Counted from the stretch's first letter, positions 1-8,466 are shown. The stretch is 64,000 nt of DNA from Streptomyces fumigatiscleroticus (GCF_014647975.1 NZ_BMQF01000014.1:124001-188000); one strand, 5' to 3'. Numbers and translations: made by a program. Notes: generated by a model from the sequence alone, not told the origin.

Positions 1-2
1 CC

Positions 3-560
3 AAGGCACGGGCGCTGATCGGCAAGGTGGCCACCAAGGGGCGCGGCCCCAGGACGGGCTACGACCGGGACGAGTTCGGCTACGCCTGGATGGACTCGGC
101 CCCCGAGGACGTCCCGTTCTCCCACAACGGCTGCGACACCCGCAACGATCTCCTCAAGCGTGACGGGGAGGACGTCCGCTTCCGGTCCGGCTCGGACTGC
201 GTCGTCACCTCCATGACGCTGCACGACCCGTACACCGGCGAGACGATCGAGTGGACCAAGTCCCACGCCACCGCGGTCCAGATCGACCACGTCATGCCGC
301 TCTCCTACGACTGGCAGATGGGCGCCTCGCGCTGGACGAAGGACAAACGCGAGGCCATCGCCAACGACCCGCTCAACCTGATCCCGGTGGACGGCCCCAC
401 CAACGGCTCCAAGAGCGACTCCGGCCCGGCGTCCTGGCTCCCCCCGAACAAGCGGATCCGCTGCTCCTACGCGGTCCGCGTCGCCCAGGTGTCACTGAAG
501 TACGACCTTCCCGTCACGGCTCCCGACAAGGAGACGATGCTGCGGCAGTGCGGGGGCTGA
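3..560 (+). CDS. HNH endonuclease family protein, DUF1524/GmrSD C-terminal type (5' end outside window)
   Basis: The reading frame is open from the left edge of the window, so the N-terminus, probably including an export signal, is missing. The visible part is the C-terminal His-Me finger nuclease domain of the DUF1524/GmrSD family: an IDHVMPL motif carrying the catalytic His, then a conserved tail with NDPLNLIPV, an Asn-x-x-Lys stretch (TNGSKSD) and a GPASWLPP motif. Two cysteine-containing segments (NGCDTRND and IRCSYAVRV) are typical of the short secreted Streptomyces versions of this family. By family it would be a metal-dependent DNA nuclease. It probably acts alone, because no restriction or toxin partner is visible downstream. 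A GTG at 27 is not the real start, since the family homology runs through it. Confidence 0.85.
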   Translation, partial: KARALIGKVATKGRGPRTGYDRDEFGYAWMDSAPEDVPFSHNGCDTRNDLLKRDGEDVRFRSGSDCVVTSMTLHDPYTGETIEWTKSHATAVQIDHVMPLSYDWQMGASRWTKDKREAIANDPLNLIPVDGPTNGSKSDSGPASWLPPNKRIRCSYAVRVAQVSLKYDLPVTAPDKETMLRQCGG

Positions 561-572
561 AAGCCTTTGGGA

Positions 573-596
573 GCGCCTTCCAAGGCGCCTTAGGGT
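573..596 (+). promoter_or_regulatory. Hairpin plus -10 box of a leaderless acetyltransferase gene
   Basis: A 7-bp inverted repeat, GCGCCTT/AAGGCGC (573-579 and 582-588), directly follows the nuclease stop codon. It runs into TAGGGT at 591-596, which lies exactly 6 nt before the ATG at 603. The hairpin may end the upstream transcript. The -10 position implies a transcript starting at or near the ATG, that is, leaderless. This is inferred from sequence only. Confidence 0.4.
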
Positions 597-602
597 GACC
601 GG

Positions 603-1367
603 ATGGACCAGATGGACCGGACGGGATGGAAGGTGTCGCGTCTCGCCGAGCGGCCCGAGGCGCGGGAGCGGATGCTGGCGATGCCCGACAGCTGGCCCGC
701 GTTCACGACCGAGGATCTCATGGGCAACGCCCACTACACGCGGATCTCGGCCGAATTCCCCGAGTACGTGCAGTTCGCCGAGGACGAGCACGGCGAGATC
801 GTCGCCCACGCCCACAGCGTGCCCTTCGCCCTCGCCGCCGAGGGCCGGGGCGCGCTGCCCGCCCGCGGCTGGGACGAGGTGCTCGGCTGGGCCTTCTCCG
901 ATCTGCGCCGCGGGGTGCGGCCCGACACCGTCAGCGCCATCTCCGTCGTCGTCGCCCCGCACGCCCAGGGCCGCGGACTGTCCGCCCGCATGCTCTCCGC
1001 GATGCGGGACAACGCCCGCGCCCTGGGCTTCAGCGAGGTCGTCGCCCCCGTACGCCCCAGCGCCAAGCACCTGGAACCGCGCACGCCGATCGACGAGTAC
1101 GCCCATCGCGTCCGCGCCGACGGCCTGCCGCACGACCCCTGGCTGCGCGTCCACGCCCGGGCCGGTGCCACCGTCGACTCGGTGGCCCCGGCGTCCATGA
1201 CCGTCGCCGGATCGCTTCAGCAGTGGCGCGGCTGGACGGGGCTGCCCTTCGACACCGCGGGCGACGTCGAGGTGCCCGGCGCGCTGGTCCCGGTCCGCTG
1301 CGAGCCGGAGCGCGGATACGCGGTGTACGTCGAGCCCAACGTGTGGATGCGGCACCGGGTGCGGTGA
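603..1367 (+). CDS. GNAT family N-acetyltransferase
   Basis: This 254-residue protein has one GNAT fold. Residues about 110-135 hold a strand followed by the acetyl-CoA pyrophosphate-binding loop (APHAQGRGLSARML matches the Q/R-x-x-G-x-G/A signature). The N-terminal 50 residues (WPAFTTEDLMGN) and the C-terminal region with paired Trp and Pro residues resemble a Streptomyces GNAT subgroup of unknown substrate. The ATG at 603 is preferred because no Shine-Dalgarno sequence is present and a -10-like TAGGGT lies 6 nt upstream, as in leaderless genes. It stands alone: the next gene is on the opposite strand and converges on it. The acceptor molecule cannot be predicted. Confidence 0.85.
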   Translation: MDQMDRTGWKVSRLAERPEARERMLAMPDSWPAFTTEDLMGNAHYTRISAEFPEYVQFAEDEHGEIVAHAHSVPFALAAEGRGALPARGWDEVLGWAFSDLRRGVRPDTVSAISVVVAPHAQGRGLSARMLSAMRDNARALGFSEVVAPVRPSAKHLEPRTPIDEYAHRVRADGLPHDPWLRVHARAGATVDSVAPASMTVAGSLQQWRGWTGLPFDTAGDVEVPGALVPVRCEPERGYAVYVEPNVWMRHRVR

Positions 1368-1410
1368 CGCGGGAGGGGCGCGGGGTGCACCCGGGGGCCG
1401 TCCCCGCGGC

Positions 1411-2199
1411 TCATCCGCCCAGGGCGTCCAGGTCCACGATCTCGCCGCCGGGCCGCTCGGCGGCGACCGGCTTGTCGTAGTCGCCGAAGGCGATCGAACC
1501 GGGGTCCTTCGCCGAGGAGCTGTCCACGCGCAGCAGATACGGCTTGCCCTCGGTGGCCACGTACACGGTGTAGCGGTCCGCGCCGTCCTTCTCGTGCAGG
1601 ACGAGCGCCGGGGTGCCGTCGACGGTGGTGGTCTCGCCGCGGGTGGCGTTCGAGCCCGTGTCCTCCGCGTCGCCGAGCACCGAGTCCAGATCGCAGAAGC
1701 CCGCGATGTCCTTGGCGTCCTGCCCCTTGGCGGCCATGCTGGTCCACTTGCCGGCCAGCATGGCGACGGCCGCGTCGGTGTCCGCCTCCGGCTCGCCCTC
1801 GTTCTGCGCGCGCAGGAAGGCCTCGTCGTACTTCATGTAGAGGGTGTCGCCGGTCTTGATCAGCTCGGCCTTGCCCTGGCCGCCGATGCTGAGCGTGCCG
1901 GCGCACTCGCCCTCACGGTTCAGGGCCATGTCGATGCTGATGGTGTCCCCGCTCTCGTCGTCGGGAATGTCGCCCTTCATACGCAGCGAGGAGGCGCCGG
2001 TGGTGGCCGCCAAGGCCCGGTCGGCGATCTCCGCGCCGCTCAGCCCGGCGAACGGTTCGGCGGACGCGCTCGCGGCGGACGCGCTCGCGCTGTGGCCGTC
2101 GTCCTTGCCGTCCTTGCCGTCCTGGCCGGACTGGCAGCCGGTGAGCCCGACGGTGGTGGCGGCGACGATGCCGAGAACGGCGAATGCGGTGCGGCGCAC
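1411..2199 (-). CDS. Secreted lipoprotein, LppX/LprG-like fold probable
   Basis: The 262-residue product begins with a lipoprotein signal peptide ending in the lipobox LTGCQ, followed by a Ser/Ala/Lys/Asp-rich linker of about 25 residues. The mature part (SLRMKGDI, then repeated strands such as GTLSIGGQGKAELIKTGDTL) has the pattern of the LolA-like/LppX half-barrel lipoproteins of actinobacteria that carry lipids or sense envelope state. The GTG start at 2199 has GAAGGA 8 nt upstream. The gene converges with the acetyltransferase gene and lies about 220 bp downstream of another exported protein on the same strand. The exact ligand is unknown. Confidence 0.8.
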   Translation of the reverse strand: MRRTAFAVLGIVAATTVGLTGCQSGQDGKDGKDDGHSASASAASASAEPFAGLSGAEIADRALAATTGASSLRMKGDIPDDESGDTISIDMALNREGECAGTLSIGGQGKAELIKTGDTLYMKYDEAFLRAQNEGEPEADTDAAVAMLAGKWTSMAAKGQDAKDIAGFCDLDSVLGDAEDTGSNATRGETTTVDGTPALVLHEKDGADRYTVYVATEGKPYLLRVDSSSAKDPGSIAFGDYDKPVAAERPGGEIVDLDALGG

Positions 2200-2226
2200 G
2201 GTGGTTCCTTCGTGTGACGGGTGAGA

Positions 2227-2340
2227 GGTGGGGGTGGGGTGAGGTGAGGTGGGGTGAGGCGGAGCGGGTGAGCGGCGGATCGGGAGCGCGGCGGATCGGG
2301 TGTTGTGCGGTGCGGTGCGGTGCGGTGCGATGCGATGCGG
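2227..2340. repeat. Purine-rich GGTGG/GGTGAG and TGCGG tandem repeats
   Basis: Between two minus-strand genes the plus strand has a run of GGTGG and GGTGAG units (2227-2264) and then a pentanucleotide array, TGCGG repeated about five times and sliding into TGCGA twice (about 2305-2340). Neither is translated. On the transcribed strand this gives a C-rich leader before the lipoprotein gene. Such short arrays can vary in copy number between strains. Confidence 0.7.
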
Positions 2341-2425
2341 GCGCGGCGTCCCGTGGGACGCGGCGCGCACCGCATCGGGTGGTGTGCCCGGCCGGCGCGC
2401 GGCTGGGTGACGCGCGGCCGGGTGG

Positions 2426-3115
2426 TCAGGCGGTCTTCTGCCAGTCCTGGCAGCCGGACGTCTTGAAGTAGGCGTCCGAGGAGGTGATCGTGACGACCGC
2501 CGTGCCGGACGCGTTGTCGTTGGCGATGATCGAGTCGATCGAGTGCTCGGCGTCCTTGGCCCGCTCCCAGTAGCAGAGGTCGTCGGTGTTGCCCGTGGAC
2601 TTGTAGGTACCGGGCGCGATGTCGGCGCCGACGCGGAACATGCCGCCGTCTCCGGCCATCTTCGTGGCGGGGGAGCCCTTGGCGTTGAGGTCGACGGCCT
2701 CCCAGTCGTTGCAGCCGCTCGACTTGAAGATCTTGTCGGTGGCCTTGACGGTGACGTAACTGGTGCCGCTGACGTTGTCGTTGGCGGTGATCGAGTCCAT
2801 CTCGCCCGAGGCGTCCTTGGCCCGCTCCCAGTAGCACATGCCGTCGGAGTTGCCGGTGGTGCGGTAGGTGCCGGGCTTGACGTCCGTACCGACCTGGAAG
2901 TCGCCGTCACCCTCGAACGCGGCGGCCTTCTTCTCGCCGGCCGCCGCGTCGGTGTCCTTGGCGCCCTTGGACTGCTGCTGCGCGGACGCCGAAGAGGCCT
3001 TGTCGCCGCTGCCGGAGCCGCCGTCCCCGTCGTCGCTGCCGCTGTTCGCCGACACGGCACCGATGACGACGATCCCCACGACGGCGCCCAGCGCGAGCTT
3101 GCCCTTCATGCCCAT
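2426..3115 (-). CDS. Membrane-anchored or secreted protein with two tandem Cys-containing domains
   Basis: The protein has 229 residues with an N-terminal hydrophobic segment (residues 5-23) and an acidic Gly/Ser/Asp linker to about residue 70. Two copies of one domain of about 70 residues follow. Each copy contains G-x-F-x-V-G-x-D, P-G-T-Y, a central CYWERAKDA, an NDN turn with SGT, and a closing S-G-C-x-D-W. Each therefore has two cysteines that could form one disulfide outside the cell. The copies are roughly 55-60 percent identical by eye, indicating an internal duplication. The ATG at 3115 is chosen because GGAGGGG lies 8 nt upstream; the frame is open further 5'. The function is unknown. 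Confidence 0.8.
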   Translation of the reverse strand: MGMKGKLALGAVVGIVVIGAVSANSGSDDGDGGSGSGDKASSASAQQQSKGAKDTDAAAGEKKAAAFEGDGDFQVGTDVKPGTYRTTGNSDGMCYWERAKDASGEMDSITANDNVSGTSYVTVKATDKIFKSSGCNDWEAVDLNAKGSPATKMAGDGGMFRVGADIAPGTYKSTGNTDDLCYWERAKDAEHSIDSIIANDNASGTAVVTITSSDAYFKTSGCQDWQKTA

Positions 3116-3304
3116 GACGGTGTCCCCTCCAACGCGGCAACCGCCGCCTGTCGGCGGTCGCTCGTTCGCTGGGTCAATAAGAGCAGATGCTGTGAACCGA
3201 GTCAACACGGTTCACAGAGCAAGACTGGTGCACGGGCGTGAATGCTCGGATCGCGTGCGCGTCGGTATGCTCGGTCACACGCATGGGACGAGGGGAGTGG
3301 ACGG

Positions 3305-5593
3305 GTGCAGGACAACGCGACAGAAGTGACCGCCGCCGGGATCGCGCGGCTCGCGGGCGTCGGCCGCGCCGCCGTCAGCAACTGGCGCCGCCGGCACGCC
3401 GACTTCCCCAAGCCGGTGGGCGGCACCGAGACCAGCCCGTCCTTCGGGCTCGCCGAGGTGGAGGGCTGGCTGCGCCGGCACGGCAAGCTCGCCGAAGTGC
3501 CCCTGCGGGAGCGTGTGTGGCAGCAGATCGTCGGCCACCCCGAGGGGCCCGTCACCGCGCTCACCCACGCCGGCTGCGTGCTGCTGCTCATCCACGACCG
3601 GCCCACCGAGTGGCTCGAGGTCGGCGCGGGCTCCGACGAACGGCTCGCCGCGATGCTGCCCGGGGCGCTGGAGAAGGTGCTGACGCCGCGGTTCGGGGCG
3701 GCGGGCCGCGGGCCGGTGAACAGTGGTGGAGGCGTTCACACGCCTTCCGTCGCCCGCCGAGTTCACAGCGACGCCGGCGAACGACCGACGGCGGATGTGA
3801 ACACCTCCCCAGCCGTGCAGCCGACCGCGATGCAGCCCTCCGCGATGCAGCCGACCGCGATGCAGCCGACCGCGATGCAGCCGTCCGCGATGCAGCCGAC
3901 CGCGATCCAGCCCTCCGCCGTGCAGACTCCCGCCGTGCGGCCCTCCGCCGTCCAAGTCCCTGCCGTCGTGCCCCCTGTCGGCCCCGCCCTGCTCCCCTCC
4001 GCCCCTCTCCTGCGCGGCGTCGCCGAGCTGGCCGCCGAGTCCAACGCGCGCCAGACGTTCGAGTTTCTGCTCGGCCGGCACCTGGACGCCAACCCGCGCC
4101 AGTACACGCTCACCCCCGCCGAACTCGCCGGTCTCATGGCCGACCTGGCCGGAGACGCCCGTACCGTCCTGGATCCGGCCTGCGGCACCGGCGCCCTGCT
4201 GCGCGCCGTCGCCCCCCGCCCCGGCCAGGAGCTGTACGCCCAGGACAGCGCCGCCGAGCTCGCCGCGCTCACCGCGCTCCGGCTCGCCCTGCACACCCCG
4301 GCCACCGTGCACGGCGCCGTCGGCGACACCCTGCGCGCCGACGCCCACCCCGGGCTGCGCGCCGACGCCGTCCTGTGCCACCCGCCGTTCAACGAGCGCA
4401 ACTGGGGCCACGACGAACTCGCCTACGACGCCCGCTGGGAGTACGGCTTCCCGGCCCGCACCGAGTCCGAGCTGGCCTGGGTGCAGCACGCGCTCGCCCG
4501 CCTCAGGGACGGCGGCACCGCCGTCCTGCTGATGCCGCCCGCCGCCGCCTCCCGGCGGTCCGGCCGCCGGATCCGGGCCGACCTGCTGCGCCGCGGGGCG
4601 CTGCGCGCCGTCGTCGCGCTGCCGGTCGGGGCGGCACCGCCGTACAACATCCCGCTCCACCTGTGGGTGCTGCGCCGGCCGGACCGGGCGGCCGCGCAGC
4701 CCGAGGTGCTCCTCGCCGACGTGGGGCAGTTCGCCACCGAGGGGCGCGGCGGACCCGACTGGCGGGCGGTGCGGGAGACCGTGCTCGACGCCTGGCAGAC
4801 CTTCGACCGCGCCCCCGGCGGCCTGGACGAACGGCCGGGGCTGGCCCGAGCCGTGCCCGTCATCGAACTCCTCGACGACGACGTCGACCTGGCCCCGGCC
4901 CGCCATCTGCCGCCCCCGGCCGCGGCGGACGGCGCCGAGCACCTCACCGACGTGCGCGAGCGCCTCGGCCGCACCCTGCGTCTGACCACCGAGCTCACCC
5001 CGCCGGCGCCCGCGCACACCGCGCGCCCCGGCTCCCGCTGGCCGCTGACCACCGTCGGTGAACTCGCCCGCGGCGGCGCCCTGATGATGCGTACCGGCGG
5101 AAACGGCGGCCACGCGCGCGTGCCCGTCCTCACCGACCACGACGTCCTCGCCGGAACGGGCCCCTCCGGCTCGCTGCCCGAGAGTGACGAGGAGGCCGTG
5201 CTGACCGCGCCGGGCGACGTCGTCGTCCCCGTGCTGGGCGGCGGCTCGGTGGCACGCGTGGTCGACGACGCCACCGCCGGTGCCGCGCTGGGCCGCAACC
5301 TCGTTCTGCTGCGCCCCGATCCGGCGGCGCTCGACCCGTGGTTCCTCGCCGGTTTCCTGCGCGGCACCGCCAACAACCGTCAGGCCAGCAGTTACGCGTC
5401 CACCGCCACGCGCCTGGACGTACGGCGCCTGCAACTGCCCCGGCTCCCGCTGGACGAACAGCGGCGCTACGGCGAGCGCTTCCGCGCCCTGGACGAGTTC
5501 GAACGGGCCCTCAGGCTCGCGGGCCGGCTGGGCGAGCAGCTGGTGCGCGGCATGTACGACGGCCTCACGGACGGCACGGTGGCGCCGGCCTGA
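3305..5593 (+). CDS. N-6 DNA methylase-like protein with N-terminal HTH and HsdS-like C-terminus
   Basis: The product has 762 residues. Residues 1-70 resemble a small helix-turn-helix (AGIARLAGVGRAAVSNWRRR). Residues about 170-222 are a degenerate pentapeptide repeat linker. Residues about 240-560 are an HsdM-type methylase core with SAM motif I DPACGTGALL. Motif IV reads HPPFNERNW where this family has NPPF, so the catalytic Asn is replaced by His. The C-terminal 170 residues resemble a target-recognition half of a type I specificity subunit (LDVRRLQLPRLPLDEQ). No restriction subunit is nearby. GTG 3305 has GAGGGGAG upstream. It may be a regulator or an inactive methylase rather than a working modification enzyme. 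Confidence 0.82.
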   Translation: MQDNATEVTAAGIARLAGVGRAAVSNWRRRHADFPKPVGGTETSPSFGLAEVEGWLRRHGKLAEVPLRERVWQQIVGHPEGPVTALTHAGCVLLLIHDRPTEWLEVGAGSDERLAAMLPGALEKVLTPRFGAAGRGPVNSGGGVHTPSVARRVHSDAGERPTADVNTSPAVQPTAMQPSAMQPTAMQPTAMQPSAMQPTAIQPSAVQTPAVRPSAVQVPAVVPPVGPALLPSAPLLRGVAELAAESNARQTFEFLLGRHLDANPRQYTLTPAELAGLMADLAGDARTVLDPACGTGALLRAVAPRPGQELYAQDSAAELAALTALRLALHTPATVHGAVGDTLRADAHPGLRADAVLCHPPFNERNWGHDELAYDARWEYGFPARTESELAWVQHALARLRDGGTAVLLMPPAAASRRSGRRIRADLLRRGALRAVVALPVGAAPPYNIPLHLWVLRRPDRAAAQPEVLLADVGQFATEGRGGPDWRAVRETVLDAWQTFDRAPGGLDERPGLARAVPVIELLDDDVDLAPARHLPPPAAADGAEHLTDVRERLGRTLRLTTELTPPAPAHTARPGSRWPLTTVGELARGGALMMRTGGNGGHARVPVLTDHDVLAGTGPSGSLPESDEEAVLTAPGDVVVPVLGGGSVARVVDDATAGAALGRNLVLLRPDPAALDPWFLAGFLRGTANNRQASSYASTATRLDVRRLQLPRLPLDEQRRYGERFRALDEFERALRLAGRLGEQLVRGMYDGLTDGTVAPA
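3818..3967 (+). repeat. In-frame 15-bp tandem repeat encoding QP(T/S)AM units
   Basis: Ten consecutive 15-bp units encode QPTAM or QPSAM and then decay to QPTAI, QPSAV, QTPAV, RPSAV and QVPAV. The array joins the N-terminal part of the methylase-like protein to the methylase core. The unit length is a multiple of three, so changes in copy number would keep the frame and only alter linker length. Confidence 0.9.
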
Positions 5594-5762
5594 GTCCGGC
5601 CGCCCGGTAACTCCGCCCGTATCGGCGCGTATCGCCGGAAGCGATCAGCACGGCAACGGTTCGGTACAACCCGTGACCGCATGTCGGCGTCGGCCTATAC
5701 GCTCGACGCGACAGTTGAAACGACGATCGTCCTTACGTCCGCCTCAGGCACCAGGAGCAGTC

Positions 5763-6392
5763 ATGCATGGCCACGGCTACCCGCAGCCGGTGAAGCAGCC
5801 GCCTCCGACGGGGTGGCTGGTCTTTCTGCGAGTGCTGTTCGTGACGCTCTCGATCCTGACGATCGGTCTGCTGGCCTGGACGATGCTGCTGCGCCTGGCG
5901 ATCGTCACGCGCAAGGCACTGGACTGGGGACTCTTCGTGGCCTCGTGCGCGGCCGTCGTCCTCGGGCTCGTGCTGGTCGGCATCGAGCCCGGCGACGAGA
6001 TACACACCGCGGGCGGCTGGACGGGCATGGCCCTGCTCTTCGGCACGCTCGTGGCCGCGATCGCCTACTACCTGTCGGCGGACGTACGCCACTTCCACCA
6101 GCTCCGCTACGGCGGATACGCGCCCCAGCCGGCGCCGGCCTACGGCTATCCGCAGCCCGCGTCGCCGTCGCCCTCGCCGTACACCGCGGCGACCACGCCC
6201 CAGCTGCCGCAGCCGCCACAGCAGCCGCACACCCCGCCTCCGATACTCCACACGCCCGTGCCGCAGCCGCCCCTGTCCACGCCGCCGCCCCAGCGCCCCG
6301 CTCCGGCCCGCATCGACCAGGTCCGTGCCGAGCTGGACGAACTCAGTGACTACCTGCGCCGTCAGGACGGCGACCACGAGGGCGGAAGGTGA
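5763..6392 (+). CDS. Membrane protein with Pro/Gln-rich tail, translationally coupled to a Ser/Thr kinase
   Basis: The 209-residue protein has three predicted membrane segments in its first 105 residues (about 18-46, 55-75 and 85-105). A long Pro/Gln/Tyr-rich region follows (about 115-190), and then a short charged helix ending with residues that look like a coiled coil (RAELDELSDYLRR). Its stop codon overlaps the start of the kinase gene (GTGA), so the two are co-translated. The cytosolic tail and coupling suggest it could be a partner or substrate of the kinase, which has no membrane segment of its own; this is inference. ATG 5763 has an AGGAG-like site (CAGGAGCA) just upstream. No known family was recognised. 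Confidence 0.8.
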   Translation: MHGHGYPQPVKQPPPTGWLVFLRVLFVTLSILTIGLLAWTMLLRLAIVTRKALDWGLFVASCAAVVLGLVLVGIEPGDEIHTAGGWTGMALLFGTLVAAIAYYLSADVRHFHQLRYGGYAPQPAPAYGYPQPASPSPSPYTAATTPQLPQPPQQPHTPPPILHTPVPQPPLSTPPPQRPAPARIDQVRAELDELSDYLRRQDGDHEGGR

Positions 6393-7915
6393 CCGTGGCG
6401 ACAGGACGTGTCGTCGCCGGCCGTTATGAGCTGTCCACGCTCATCGGGCAGGGCGGCATGGGACAGGTGTGGACCGCCTACGACCAGCGGCTCGACCGGC
6501 GCGTGGCGGTGAAACTGCTCCGCCCCGACAAGGTGGCCGGGCAGGAGGCCGACGAACTGCGCCGCCGCTTCGTGCGCGAGTGCCGGGTGACCGCGCAGGT
6601 CGACCATCCGGGCCTGGTCACGGTGCACGACGCGGGCAGCGAGGGCGAGGAGCTCTTCCTCGTCATGCAGTACGTCGACGGCGCCGACCTCTCCGACCAC
6701 CTCGCCGAGCACGACCCGTACCCCTGGCAGTGGGCGGTCGCGGTCGCCGCGCAGCTGTGCGCCGTACTCAGCGCCGTGCACGCCGTGCCGATCGTCCACC
6801 GCGACCTCAAGCCCCGCAACGTGATGGTGCGGCAGGACGGCACGGTCACCGTCCTCGACCTGGGCGTCGCGTCCGTCATGGACAACGACACCACCCGCCT
6901 CACGCACACCGGCTCACCCATCGGCTCGCCCGCCTACATGGCCCCCGAGCAGGCGATGGGCGGCGCGGTCGGCCCGTACACGGACCTGTACGCGCTCGGC
7001 GTGCTGCTCCACGAACTGCTCAGCGGAGACGTGCCGTTCGCGGGCTCCACGGCCCTCGGCGTGCTGCACCGGCACCTGTACGAGCCGCCGCTGCCCGTGC
7101 GCCGGCTCCGCCCCGAGGTCCCGGAGGCCCTCGAGACCCTGGTCCTGCGTCTGCTCGCCAAGGACCCCCAGCACCGGCCGGCCTCGGCCCAGGAGGTGTA
7201 CGAACATCTGGCGGTGCTGCTGCCCGCCCGCGGCATCCCCACCGGAGCGCCGCTCGACCCCACCCGCCCCTTCCTGCGCCCGCACGCCCCCTGGCCGGAC
7301 CGCGCCCGCACGCCCGCGCCGCAGCCCGCCCCCGTCACGCCCGTCGCGGAGAAGCCCGATGTGGCCGGCGCGGTCGACGAGGTCAAGCGGCTGCTCGGCG
7401 AGGGCCGCATCACCCAGGCCGTCGACATCCTCGGCGCGATCCTGCCCGTCGCGGCCGAGCAGCACGGCGAGCACTCCCCGGTGGTCCGCACCCTGCGCAA
7501 GCAGTACGCCGCCACGCTGATGGACGACGGCCAGTACCGGCGCGCCCTTCCCGAGCTGCGCCGCCTCGCCGACGAACGCGCCGCCGAGGCGGGCCAGGCC
7601 GACCCCCAGTCACTGCGCTTCCGCCAGGACGCCGCCCAGTGCCTGGAGCAGCTCGGCGAGCCGGCGGCGGCACTCGCCGAGTACCGGGCGCTGCTGCCGT
7701 ACTACGAGAACCAGTACGTCTCCGGCGACACCGACCTCGCCTTCGAGGTGCGCCGCCGCATCGGCCACCTGCTGCTGGCCCTCGGCGACCGCCCCGCCGC
7801 CCACGACACGCTGGCCCGGCTGCTGATGGACGTGGAACGACTGCACGGCGCCGTCCACCCCCTCGCCGCGGAGATCCGCCGGACACTGGAGTGGCTGGGC
7901 CAGGTCCGCGGCTAG
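6389..7915 (+). CDS. Serine/threonine protein kinase, cytosolic, with TPR-like C-terminus
   Basis: This 508-residue Hanks-type kinase has an N-terminal catalytic domain (about 8-275) with glycine loop GQGGMG, the lysine in VAVKLL, catalytic loop HRDLKPRN, and DLG in place of the usual DFG metal-binding motif, a common variant in Streptomyces. The activation segment contains several Thr (DTTRLTHTGS) and ends in APE. A Pro-rich spacer (about 285-325) leads to a helical C-terminal region (about 330-505) that looks like TPR repeats. There is no transmembrane helix and no PASTA domain, so it is not a PknB-type wall sensor. The GTG start overlaps the previous stop. Confidence 0.93.
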   Translation: MTVATGRVVAGRYELSTLIGQGGMGQVWTAYDQRLDRRVAVKLLRPDKVAGQEADELRRRFVRECRVTAQVDHPGLVTVHDAGSEGEELFLVMQYVDGADLSDHLAEHDPYPWQWAVAVAAQLCAVLSAVHAVPIVHRDLKPRNVMVRQDGTVTVLDLGVASVMDNDTTRLTHTGSPIGSPAYMAPEQAMGGAVGPYTDLYALGVLLHELLSGDVPFAGSTALGVLHRHLYEPPLPVRRLRPEVPEALETLVLRLLAKDPQHRPASAQEVYEHLAVLLPARGIPTGAPLDPTRPFLRPHAPWPDRARTPAPQPAPVTPVAEKPDVAGAVDEVKRLLGEGRITQAVDILGAILPVAAEQHGEHSPVVRTLRKQYAATLMDDGQYRRALPELRRLADERAAEAGQADPQSLRFRQDAAQCLEQLGEPAAALAEYRALLPYYENQYVSGDTDLAFEVRRRIGHLLLALGDRPAAHDTLARLLMDVERLHGAVHPLAAEIRRTLEWLGQVRG

Positions 7916-8022
7916 GAGTCGAGGGCGCCGGGGGAACCGGGACCGGGGAGGACGGCTTCCGCCCGTGGCGGCCGGGGCGGACCCGTGCGGTGCGAGCCGG
8001 CGGCCGCGCAGCGCGGACGTGC

Positions 8023-8466
8023 TCAGTACGCCGCCGGCAGGGCCGCGACGAAGCGCGGGCCGTCCGACCGGTTCTGCACCGGGAAGGTGACCTTGAGGCC
8101 CTGTTGCTGGCCCGCCATCGCCAGGTGGACGACGTACGTCAGGCCCAGCATCGCCTTCTTCGTACCGCTCACCGAGAGGTACGGGCGCGGCAGGTCCATC
8201 TCCAGCCGGCCCGGCCTGCCGCCCCGGTTGCCGTCGAAGAAGAGCAGGCGCCGGTCGGTCATGACCAGGTACAGAGGGCGGGGCGAGAGCGCGCCGATCA
8301 TCGTACCGCCGCTGACCACGGCGACCAGGGTGGACGTGGCCACCTGTGCCCGCACGGAGATCGAGCCGACGCCGACCAGGGAGGTGAACTGCACCTGTTC
8401 GCCCGGAGCCAGCAAGGGTGTCGCGCTCTCGGACAGTTGGCGGGCGCGGCGGGCGTTGAGGGACAT
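8023..8466 (-). CDS. Conserved hypothetical protein, PH-like fold possible
   Basis: The protein has 147 residues, with no signal peptide and no clear membrane segment. The middle part has a Gly/Ala-rich stretch and alternating hydrophobic strands (PLYLVMTDRRLLFFDG), a pattern seen in bacterial pleckstrin-homology-like domains, where L-x-x-T-D/N-x-R-L/V is typical. The ATG at 8466 follows a GGAG about 9 nt upstream. It is a single gene convergent with the kinase and divergent from the DUF1906 gene. I do not recognise a specific family and assign no function. Confidence 0.7.
   Translation of the reverse strand: MSLNARRARQLSESATPLLAPGEQVQFTSLVGVGSISVRAQVATSTLVAVVSGGTMIGALSPRPLYLVMTDRRLLFFDGNRGGRPGRLEMDLPRPYLSVSGTKKAMLGLTYVVHLAMAGQQQGLKVTFPVQNRSDGPRFVAALPAAY

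Noticed and set aside
3275..5434. 719-residue minus-strand frame opposite the methylase-like gene
   Set aside because: Composition is Gly/Arg/Val repetitive; the plus frame has clear motifs, so this is antisense noise.
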